Positions 10,710 to 20,995 of a DNA stretch of 64,000 nucleotides are shown one piece after another. Positions within the stretch are counted from its first letter, which is position 1, and every line of letters starts with the position of its first letter. Under the pieces are notes generated by a model, which was given only the letters and a program-made list of their open reading frames with translations, had not been told where the DNA came from and did no database searches. The DNA comes from Bilabrum cf. latius. Lineage: Eukaryota; Bigyra: Bicosoecida; Bigyra; Bicosoecida. Location of the stretch: NCBI GenBank assembly GCA_965178125.1, contig OZ237737.1, forward strand, positions 248,001 through 312,000. Reading direction: 5' to 3'. The position numbers and the translations under genes are program-made.

Positions 10710-13700
10710 TTATTCTCCATTTCCACCCGCGGATGGTCCGGGTGCAGACCCCGCCCCGACGCCTTGCTGGTGCCTGCGAGCTAGCCAGACCTTCGCCTGT
10801 TTGTGGAGCAGCTTGGACGCGTGCTTCTCTCGGATCCCGTGCGCCAGCTTTGCTGTGGCTGTCTCTCTCTCCTGCTCTGCCACCGCCTCTGCAAGTGCCG
10901 CCTGCTCCTTCTCCCGCGTCTCCAGCGCCTCCTGGCGCGTCCTAGCCACGAGAGCAGCCTCTCTCAAGCGCTCGACCTCAGCCTCAAGTTCTCGAGCTCT
11001 GGACTCCGCCGCTGCTGCTCTCGCCTCTGCTCTCCCCGCCATCGTACGCAGCTGCCTGCGATCGTGCTTGGCATCTGCAGCCTGCTGCTGCAGCCTCACT
11101 GTCAGCGACGAGACCGCAGACCTTGTTTGCGGGTCATGCTGTGCTATCCCGATCCCCATGGCACCCCCTTGTTCCTCCCGCATGACCGTAGCATCATGGG
11201 GGATCGGCCTTCGTGAACCACTACTGGGTTGTCTCTGTAATGCCGCAGACCTATCACTCCTCCTCATTGGACTCACCTCGCCTATGCGAAAGGAATAGCT
11301 TTGTCCCGCTGATCCCATCGGTGATGGTGCTTTGTCCCCCCGAAGACCAGAGGTGACCGAGGCTGTGGCCGTGGGGCTTCTCACTCCGCTGCGGGGACTG
11401 CCAGAGACCATGCTGGAGCTCGGCTTCGGACTGGTTACCTGCATGGGAACAGCTTCCGGAGTTCCAAGCGCAGCACCTGCGCGCTCGCCCTTGCTCACCA
11501 ATGGAGCCGCCAGCGTCGCTGCTAAGGCGTCCCGAGCCTCTGCCTCTGCTTCCTTGTCCAGCTCGGATGCATCCATCTCAAGCAGGCGATCCACCTCTGC
11601 GGCCCGTCGAGTGATGGCCAGGATCTCGTCCGGGCTCTAGCCAATTGTGGCCACCAATGCCCCACCCTCCCCAGGCCTCCCGCCCGCAGAGAGCGGGGGC
11701 AGTCGCGAGGATCGATAAGCCACGGGTGATCGCTCGGCACTGCTTGTAGGAGGCACCCTCTACGCGTTTGAGATGGCGTGGTCTTGCTTTGCGTCTTGGT
11801 CACCAACGTACCAGTCTGCCGCTTGTTGAGGAGCTGGGGCTGCATGGCTGGCCTTGTGTTCTGACATATCGAGCTATGTGTCGCTTGCCTGCAATCCGCC
11901 ATAGCCTTGCGCAAAGTGGTGACGACCTTGATCATCCTATTGCTTGGCTCGGCTAGCACCGGCAACCATGGAGCGCAGCTGGCTGTGCATGCGCTCCATC
12001 TCGCCTCCGGGCGTGCCTCGGGCTGCCAGGGGAGCGCGGGCCGGCACCTCGAGCAGTTCAGAGATCCACACCATGTTCGCAGACGGTCCGAAGGCTGCGC
12101 TTCCATTGAAATGTGATGCCCTTGCGGCTTGGCCTTTCGGGGCTGTCCTGTGGCTTTGCATCCACACGCTGGGCGGCGATCTCGACATCCAGTGTACCAG
12201 CCACTCGTTGGTAGTGCCGCAAGACCGCGCCTCACGACTGCGGAGTGGCGAGCCACCCTCACTCTCTGCACCTTCACGACCGCTGTCTGAGTCGATCTGC
12301 GGCTCGGTTGACCCGAAAGCACGCGCCCAAGACTGTACGAGCTGCCACAGAAGTGGTGGGTCTCGCACGCTGCCCCCAGCAAACGGCATTGCGGACTCTG
12401 TGTGAACTGGTTGCCTGCATGCCTTGATCAGCTAGAGCTGTGCCCTCGCAGTTGCAGCAGCGCCGAGGTCGGGTGGCAGTGCCGACACCGAATCGATGGA
12501 TTCGCTCGAACCCGCCTCATCCACCTCGCTGCCCAGCATGGCAGTGCCGCGCCCCTGATTCTCGCGCGCCCGCCGCGCCTCTGCCTAGGCGGTCTGCGCC
12601 TCGAGCCGCATCGCGTCCTATACCGCAGACCCCACTACATCAGCGCCAGCCTGGCCCACCATACCCTGCAGCTCTTGCTTGGCCACCTACTCGGCGAAAT
12701 CGCCGGCACGCTGCGCAATCTGGCTGGCAACACGCCCGTCGGCAGGCTGTAGGAGGGCCCCAATAGCCCGGTCTAGTACCCCGCGCAGCATCACAACGCC
12801 TCGCGACCCATTGCTCGGAATATCCATGGCCTACTCAGGCGCATGGTTGTCGGCAGCAATGGCAAGTGCAGTCGCAGCCAGTAGGACGGTCTAGGGCGAA
12901 TCTAGGATCCTGCCACGGATCTTGCGAGCGGCCTCGCGCACCTTTCGCTCTCTCCCCGGGTCACGATGAGCCCTGTAGTGAGCCCTTGTCTATCTCGAGC
13001 CAGCGCGATTCCGATTGCCTCGACTGCTGCCCCTGCCTCGGGCTCCCGCGGTCTGCGTGCGTCTGGCTGGAGGCCCATCCATCCGGACACCTGCTCTGTT
13101 GCGCGACTTGCTGCGGCCACCCAATTCGGACTCATGCCCGCCTCCCACTTTCCCGGCTGATTCAGATGCAGCGCCGCATAGGACAGCCAGGTGCTGCTCA
13201 GCCGCCAGCTCCAGACCCAGCAAGGTCACTGCGAGGCCCAGCCGGGTCATGGAGCCGCTCTCGGCGAGCGATGCGGCGCCAGGCTCAGCGTTGCTACCGA
13301 GGAGATCGATCCCGATGCCAAGCTCCAACAGGCGGGCGCCTGCATGGCAGGCTGCTTGCCGCGCTACTGCCACGACGACGTCGATTGGGATCGCTCCCTC
13401 CGTTGTGCTGGCGCTGCCAGCCTCAAGACCCCACAGCAGCACTGGGACAGGAGCCTGCTTGAGGCTGTCGGAGACAAGGCCAGAAAGCTCAAAGGGCGCT
13501 CCGTGGGGCACGCGTCGCCTGACCAATGCTCCGGACACCGCGTCGCCGATGGCCGCAGAAACGGCTGCTTCGGGTGGGGCCAACGTCGGGACCGGCATCG
13601 CGCTGGTTGCAGGCTGCAAGCCGTGCGGCACGACAGCGAGCGACGGTAGGAACTGAACCGAAATACCGATCCAGATCGACTGGGGGATCAGATCATCGCC

Positions 13701-16700
13701 AGGGAAAACCCCGCCGTGTGCCAGGCGTCGTGCACTGGTAGGGTCAACAGTCGCTCGCACCGCGGTGCGATGCACCTCAAAAGGCCGGCTCACCACGTTG
13801 TCAATGGGCAGCATGGCGGCGGCCGGCAGAGCGGCCAGCTGGCGCCCCGTTTCGCAGGTGACAGACACTAGCACGGGCTGGTTGCTGCTCCATTCCACCC
13901 TTCGAAGCTGCGCCGCAAGCGAGGCCTGAGCTCCGCCGCTTCCTGCCATGCCATCCGATACGTGCGAGGCGTCCACATGAACGAGAGGAAGCGACCCAGC
14001 AAGCACGTTGACTGCGCTAAAGCTGCTGGAACCCTCGAACACGTGTGCGCTCTCCTCATCTGCAGGCCGCCCCTTGCCGCTGAGGGACCCACCTTCTTCT
14101 GTGGGCCGTTGCATCCGGCTAGCCACTCTTGGCTCCAGCCGAATTCCGCTTGCATCGTTGGCGCTGTCAGCACCGTGCGCATCTCCGGCCCTATGTACTG
14201 CATCTAGGTCCTGACGAAGGGCCGAAGTCCATCGTGCGGATGTCTTGGCGGAGTGGCGGGCACCGTACACTGCCTCAAGCTCGCCTGCCTCTTCGCCCCG
14301 GCTTCCACTCGTCCGCGCGTGGCGGCGCAGACCGCAAGACGCACTTGTCACAGAGACAGCCTGGCCGGAATCCACAGCAACGGCAGAGGTGCTCACGCTG
14401 ATGTACAGCCGACCGTACGCCCCAAGCCCTTGGCACCGGAACTCGATTGATGCCTCCTGAGCTATTTGCTCTGCGGAGCTAGCGCTGCCTGTGCCGGCTG
14501 ACCCCCCGGCGTCTGTCCTCTTTGGCAGAGCGGTGGTCTGAAGCGCATATGGCAGGAACGTGACCTTGGAAGTCAGCTGTCCAGCTCCTCGAGGGATGGA
14601 CCTTGCGCGACCTGCGGGCAGCATCGCCCATTTTTCTGCCTCCGGCAGGGTGGGGTCCCGGATGGGAAGGCGGATGGTGACACCGTCCCGGAAGAGGCAC
14701 CATGCCTTGAGTTTCTGGCGAAGCACTGCCCCCGCACTCTTCCGCTGATCCTCTGGCTTTGAAGTGCTTTTGCTGGTGCGCGATCCGTGACTTTCAACTC
14801 CATCGATCCAGTCCAGCAGCTCCACCAAAGAGGCCGTACCGGCCACCATGGCAGCATCCGTGTCTGTTTCCACCGCGCGGTCGCTAGACCCACCTTCAAG
14901 GGCAAGCATACCCCCTGTGTTGCCTCCGGATTCGTCTTGCTGCACGCCCAGTCGGATCGAACGAACGTGGATCCGGAGCTGTGGCTTGCCGCCCGCGAAT
15001 GCGTGAGGCGTAGGAAGCACGAAGCGCGGGGCTGCGCCACCAGCCCTCCGCCCGCCTGCCGCAGACAGCCCCGTACCGCCACCAAGTCGAAAGGACCGTC
15101 CTCGATTGGGCCCACCCCCGGTAGCCGAGCCAAAGCTCGGTACCCTGCTAACCCCTTCACCGTGCGAGTGCGGGGTGCCTGGCCCTGCGGTGCGGAACGA
15201 CGAGCCCCGCTGCAGGAGGTTGCGGGAACTCCCGACTCTCCGCGGATCGTTGCCATCCACAGCGCCTCCATGCATGGTAGCGGGCACGACTGCCGCTGCT
15301 CGCGGCAGCACGAGCGATCCTCTGTACCTCAGCGATGCCACCAGGTCTCGCAGCTGCGTGGCTGGCTCGCCATCGACGGGTGCCTCGACTCCCGTGTCCC
15401 CGAAAGTGCCCTGGTCTCCACTACTGCGAGCCTATGAGCTACCGTATGTGTCCCGTATCAAGCTATCGTTTGCATTAACCGTGGATCGAGGCTCTGGCTC
15501 GCCGCCCAGAGGATCTGTCTCAATCCTGGGCGGCCCCTCCCTGCTTGCATCGAGCGCGACCCGCTTGACAGGGAGCGCCTCTGTGGCAGCAAGCAGCGCC
15601 GGCTTGGGCGGGGGCAGGCCGTGCCTCTATCCCGGCCGGGGAGCGGGTGCCGAACCCGGCGCCACCGCTGCCGCTGCCTCCACCCAGAGCTAATCCCCGC
15701 CCGCAGCGACCAGCACGCCGCGCAGCCTGACCCCGGACATGGTCAGGCAACCCGCCACCACGTCAGGTCGCGCGCGTCGCAGCCTGCTTCCGCCGAGCGA
15801 TCCTTGGCTGCGCAGAGGCGCATTTGAAGCGCCGTGCGCCCCGCCCTCCTGGGCTCTGGAGCTGCCCGCCGCTATGCTAGGGGAGGACCTCGCCGCTCGC
15901 AAGGGGGGAAGGCCGTGCTTGCCCTTGCTATGCTTGCTCTCTCCATTGCGGTCGCGATCAGCTCGCTGCCGCATGCTACGCCTCCTGTGCTTGCCGTGCT
16001 CCACCCGTCCAAGCCCGCTGGCTTGGTCCGCCTCCGAATTTGGGTCCTGCATCATTGGAGGCAGCACGGCCGCAGCTAGCGCCTCCTATTCTGCGACCCG
16101 CTGCGACCTCGAGGGAACAAACGAGGCTTGTAGCGTGGCAAACCCCGCGTGCTGCAGGCCCTGATTTCCAGCAGCGCCGGGACCGGGGAACAAGAGAGGC
16201 ACGCAAAGAGCAATGTTTCCGGTGGATGCTTGCACTACCTCCGCCGGCACGACTAGCCAACCGACCGCCACCACGGACTCTGTGCTGGCTGCATCTGACT
16301 CCGCCACGTCTCGAGCAGCCTGTGCAAGCTGCGCGGCCGTTGACTGCATGTCGGTGGCCGCCTTCGTAACCCTCTCCCTTCCTCTTGCACAATGTGCGTC
16401 TAGATCCATGCCGTCGTGCAGCTGGGTTCCTCGCTTGGTGCTCGCTCGGATGGTCACCTGAAGCACGTGGCTCGGCCGCAACGACTATCTGGGGAGAGCC
16501 CGGGTGGCTGGCAGTGTGACGAGTGGCAGCGTGGGAAACACGACGGTGCCTCTGCACGGCAGAGTGGCGTGCACGGGCACGGTGCCTGCCGCCCCGGGAG
16601 CAGGCACGAGCGCATCAGCAGCAGCCTAAACAGAAGCCCTCCAGCCCGTTGTAACAGTACCATGACGAGCGAGCTAGCCGGCCCATATGCCCGTGTCACC

Positions 16701-18053
16701 CTGTCCAGTAGCACTGCTTCCTCCAACGGTCTTGCGAAAGGCGCCGCGCACATCGATCGACCTGGCTCCGCTGCCCCTGGCTCTCACCACCGCAGCAGCC
16801 TCGAGGCCCCCCCTGCTGGCAAGCACCCCGGCATCGCTCGTCCTGTCTGACAAGCCAGTGTGTGTGTCTTCCGCTCCGCGGTGCTGCTGCTCCTGCCGCT
16901 GCTGCTGCCTACTAGATACCCCCTGAGGCGGGTGGAGGGCAGGAAGCCACCGGGAGCCTCCCAGCCCAGGCCTGCCAGTGGCGGCGGGTGCTCTGGCTCC
17001 CTGCAAGAGACCCATGTGCACGCGCTTGCTCATCGCACCCGCCACGGCAGGACCGACGATTCCGCCCGCCAGCCCCCATTCACTCGTCACACGGCAGGCA
17101 GAGCTACCGAACCCGCTTGCTGTGAATTTGGTGGCGCTGCTCGAACGGTGCCCAGCCAAGTCCAACCAGCCCACTCTTCCTGTTGACCGCTGCAGTGATG
17201 AATGTTTCGGGTCAATATGGTGTCCGATGTCTCTGGCGCCGAGAAGAGGTACCACCACGTCCCCATCCCCATCCTGCCAGCTGCTGCCGCTGCCGCTGCT
17301 CGAATGGCTACCTACGCTGCTGCCGTCCATGTCGCTGGAGCTATCGCTAAACACTTCCATCTACCAAGTCTTATCAACCTGTAGAGCGGTGACAGCTTGG
17401 TTTCCCCCACTGCTATAGGCTTTGGCAAAGCGACCGGCTCCAGAGGCTGAGCGAGCAGACGCAGCAGATACGACATCTCCCTCGAAGGCAGGCAGAACTT
17501 GAGCGTCAGCACGAAGCCCAGCACCAACTGCAAGATTATGGTCTAGTCTAAGACCCATAACTCTGATTTCAGACACTACCATTGATCGCGGGAGGTGACT
17601 GTTGGAGCCCACCTTGCTCGGAGACTTGCCGCGCTCGATGGTCACGACTGCAAAGCCCTGTAGCCCGTCGGAGTGATACAAGCTTACAATAATCGTACAG
17701 GAGGCATTGCAGCGCACGCCGTCACTGCTGCGACAGAGCATGTGGTCGCAGCAGAAGCATCCATGTGCAACGGCTACGCCCTGTCGGTGAGTATCTAGCG
17801 CAATGATGGCACTAGTCTTGCTCGCAAACCCTTGAGAGGTAGAGTCTGAGAGCTGTACTTTAACGAATCTCCCACTTTCCGGCCTATATGTCTGCAGACT
17901 ATCGCGGCACGAAGAGTCCGGTCCAACACGGCGAAGCCTTACTGGCTGATGCGTGAGCCCTGCGAGCACGCGACATTCCAACATATCAGCTGGCTGTCGC
18001 TTTCCATTACTTCTGTCTGCAAAATAAATCGCCTGGATGCGCACTCGCAGCAT
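10710..18053 (-). CDS. Very large coiled-coil protein of unknown function, 2,447 codons
   Basis: A single frame runs from ATG 18053 to TAA 10712-10710 (followed directly by TGA) with no TGA or TAA inside and about 19 in-frame TAGs. Examples are 17361, 16674, 15690 and 12990, with a dense set at 11637-12990. Under the standard code it would fall into many fragments. The start MLRVRIQAIYFADRSN looks like the first strands of a C2-type beta-sandwich, and LRIHVRSIRLGV (near 14970) and IWIGISVQFLPSLAVV (near 13650) may be further such strands. These resemblances are weak. The middle is low-complexity Gly/Ser/Ala. The C-terminal 250 residues form a strong coiled coil (LRTMAGRAEARAAAAESRARELEAEVERL) with a basic end KVWLARRHQQG. 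A C2-plus-coiled-coil layout is known for centriolar proteins such as C2CD3, but that is only a suggestion. It may contain unrecognised introns. Confidence 0.6.
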
Positions 18054-18085
18054 GAAGTACCTGGACTGGGCGATCCGCAGCGGTG

Positions 18086-18104
18086 CTGCCACTGCCAGTG
18101 GCAG
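18086..18104. repeat. 19-nt perfect palindrome
   Basis: CTGCCACTGCCAGTGGCAG is a perfect inverted repeat around a central C. It lies in the 115-bp gap between the end of the small secreted gene and the start of the 2,447-codon gene. A sister palindrome with the same half-site bases lies at 19254-19272. Confidence 0.7.
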
Positions 18105-18168
18105 CTCCGAATCTGTCTCAGCGGTTCCAATTGTTTGCTCGAAGAATGGACCGAGAAGCGCCGTTGCA

Positions 18169-18888
18169 TTACCCTATTTCCCTCGTAAACTGCTACACTA
18201 TATTCTAGCGCACGGCTGCGGCTATATCCTTGGGGGAACGACATTGCCCAGTGGCGACAATTGCAGGTGCTACCCTAGTACTTGCAACCGGGGCCCTCCC
18301 AATTCTCGCGTTGACCAGGCGCGTGCCGTTTTGTATCCGCTCAAGAACCCTTCGTATGGTGTACCCCCTTCCTGGGGCGTGGTGCGATCTGCTGCTCGGA
18401 GCAGATGGACGCAACAGCTTGAAGTTCTTCCAGTGGGCAATGGTGGCAATCATCTTGACGGCTCGCTGCAACCGCTCGCTGCTATTTCTACCGGCAGGAC
18501 TGGGTGGTGACCGGAAGCGACTGTAAATGTCCGTTGAAATGCAGGCTCCCACCTGCCTGGCCACAGCAATGCTTGCCGGCACGATGACCTGCTTGAGTAC
18601 ATAGCTTACCGCCTTCACCACAAACTTAGGCGGCTCCTCCACACCGATGGCTGTGGAGAAAACGTGTACCAGGACATTGCCAAGCAATGAGCCAGCTCGT
18701 TTCCCCACAATCTCCCCGACTGCCTCGCCCATGCCGCTGCCAGTCTGGCAAGCATCGCGCATCGTGCCCATGTTGAGGTATGCAGCAGTGGGTGCCGGCA
18801 CTGACCCATCTGCCAACGAGCACGGGCCTGGCGAGGGGGAGGGGTTGATAAGACATACCAATATAAGAACGCCTGCGATGGTCTTCAT
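18169..18888 (-). CDS. Small secreted protein of unknown function
   Basis: A 239-residue intronless ORF from ATG 18888 to TAA. The N-terminus MKTIAGVLILVCLINPSPSPGPC is a typical signal peptide. After it comes a segment with alternating Gly and hydrophobic residues (GMGEAVGEIVGKRAGSLLGNVLVHVFSTAIG) that could insert in or lie on a membrane. A basic C-terminal half (RSPPSPAGRNSSERLQRAVKM) follows. No family was recognised. Two TAGs close to the end (18205-18207 and 18193-18195) are read as Gln before the TAA. The gene is transcribed in the same direction as the large gene that follows, which starts about 115 bp downstream, and both its flanks carry related palindromes. Confidence 0.6.
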
Positions 18889-19528
18889 GTTTTTCCTGTT
18901 GAATTGTGCTGGCTGGCTCGCACTTGTCCGGGAGCCGGATTCTCGATCCGATCCTGCTTAGTTCAAACCGGAACTGCTTGCGGCTGCTGGCTGAAGCCAG
19001 CAGTTGCGTGTTTCTTCATAGGTCCGCGCTGGACTCGATTCTTTTTCTTAGTGGTAATGCATGCATGACCACTAAGGCTCATTGTCTGGCTGAGAGTCTC
19101 GGGACAAAGCTGCACGGACCGCAGAATAGAATCCCAGCGACAGACACCCGACCTCCTGCCCTAGCGACCACTGCCAGTGGCACGATGATACTGTGTTCGG
19201 TTTGCTCCATGGAGGACATGGAATGCCTGATCCACTCCGACGGGCCGGATCGACTGCCAGTGCCACTGGCAGCACGAAGGCCTCTGGCCCCCTCGCCTTT
19301 GCCCCTGCCACCGTGACCACTGGCATCGTCGCAGTGTTCGCATAGGCCTTTCTCGCTACCGGGGTTCACCCCTGTCGTGGTCGATCATGCGTTCCGACCC
19401 CTGCCCCTAGAATCCATCCTGTCGTCACGTTGTGTGCATGCTCGGCAAGCTGTGCTGGAGGACTCGTCACACGGCGGCACTCACACTCTGCGATGAGCCA
19501 CAGACACTGGGTAATTCAAGCGCTCCCC
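18889..19528. other. Divergent promoter region with palindromes
   Basis: This 640-bp stretch lies between the start codons of the small secreted protein (-) and the BSD protein (+). It contains a 13-nt palindrome CCACTGCCAGTGG at 19168-19180, a 19-nt palindrome CTGCCAGTGCCACTGGCAG at 19254-19272 and a half site at 19316-19324. No convincing ORF was found. Upstream in-frame ATGs for the BSD gene exist from about 19430. Confidence 0.5.
19254..19272. repeat. 19-nt perfect palindrome
   Basis: CTGCCAGTGCCACTGGCAG is a perfect inverted repeat around a central C, built from the same CTGCCAGTG/CTGCCACTG elements as the palindrome at 18086-18104. It may be a protein-binding site or a hairpin. Confidence 0.7.
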
Positions 19529-20875
19529 ATGAGCGGTGTCGCAGATTGGTTCGGCTCTGTTGCTTCGTATGCAGCAGAAAGTGTGCAAGCTGTCGCAGAT
19601 GCGGCAGCCAAGCATCACCAGAAGTTCTAGGCAGAACTTGAAAAGGTGCAAGTTACGGACAGCGGCGAGACATTCGATGACGACGCACTACCGTGGGAAA
19701 GGTTCCCTGATCCGAATTCAGAGGCTGCAAAAGAAGTGAAAGACCTCGTTTTGCGAATATCTGCAGACGATTCAGCCTTTCTGCAGCCACCGCCAGAGTC
19801 GATGGATTTCGAGTTCCAATGGAAAGGGGCGATTCAGGTCGCTAGAAGACTGCTCGATGCTGATGAAACATTGCGACACAAGCGAAGCAAACTTGTTCCA
19901 TTGACGCTTGCGGATGAGGCTTTTTGGAGGAACTACTTCTATCGCGTAGCAGTAGTTGAGGATGCCTACGGAATCCGTAATCCGTATAGCTCGCTGAACG
20001 CATACGGGCACGACAGGCGCACACTCAGCGAGGCAGGAACCAGAGTGGAAGCTGATTGTGAGCCGAGCCGAGCGAGCGATGACGGCACCGCGGCCCTGCC
20101 TGCTTTGCCAGGTCATCGAGCCTCGACAGCTGGCAGCACTGCGACCAGCCGAAGCCCCGACCAGTCGGCCGCAGGCACCTCACGTGCAACGGTGCAAGGC
20201 CAGACTGCGTCTAGTTCATCGACTGAGCGTGGTGCTGGCGCTTTACCGGCACGAGGAGGGGCTGGGGAGGGATTATCTGCGTCATGGTCACAGGCAATAC
20301 CGGACGCGGTGGCGAAGGGAGCCATCAGCGGAGGGCCCGACCTGAAGATGAAGATGGAGCAGGGTGGGGATGCCAAGTAGGACGAAAGCGGAGCTTCAGG
20401 CATGCTAAGGGGTAGCGGGGTCGGCCAGGAGGACGAGCCCGAGCGCGGTGAGGAAGGTGCCGCCAGAGGGGAAAGGGGCAGTGGCGCAGGGGCTGGGGCT
20501 GAGTCGGACCTGCTGGAGGACGACGACTTCGAGGCTGCGCTGGAGGCGGCCATGCAGGCGGAGCTCGATGGAGGTGTGACGAGTGATGCAGCCAGAGGTG
20601 CTGAGGGTGGTGATGCCCAGGCTGGGTCAGATGAGACCAGGGAGCCGGAGAGCGCGGTGGCATCTGTGGAAGCCGGGGTCGATCCCAGCCGAGCTCCGGC
20701 TGCTGCTTCGACGGAGACAGGTGCTGAGGCTATGCCGGGGTCTGAAGCAGAGAGTGGGATGGAAGCTTAGTCGGGCGCTGGGGCGGAGTCGACCGCAGCT
20801 ACGGAGGTGGATCTATCTGCGATGGATGATGACGAGCTCGAGGCGGCCGTGGCGGCAGAGCTGGACGACTTGTGA
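19529..20875 (+). CDS. BSD-domain protein
   Basis: An intronless 448-residue protein. The N-terminus MSGVADWFGSVASYAAESVQ is an amphipathic helix as in SYAP1/BSDC1-type proteins. LVPLTLADEAFWRNYFYRVAVVE (near 19900-19965) is a textbook BSD domain with the FW...YFYRV core. BSD domains occur in TFIIH p62, synapse-associated proteins and DOS2-like proteins and act as interaction modules. The C-terminal half is disordered and acidic, with two short helices of similar sequence (LLEDDDFEAALEAAMQAELDG and MDDDELEAAVAAELDDL). Their repetition suggests two copies of one short interaction motif. TAGs at 19628-19630, 20378-20380 and 20768-20770 are read through. It ends in TGA. Confidence 0.85.
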
Positions 20876-20995
20876 CGAACGCAGCGAGCGGCTTGTTGTA
20901 AGATTGTTCAAAGATTTGATAGCTACACAGCCTATCTATGCATGCAAGCCAAAATCGCGTCGCATGGTAGGACGAGGAGGAGCAGCTCGACTCGC

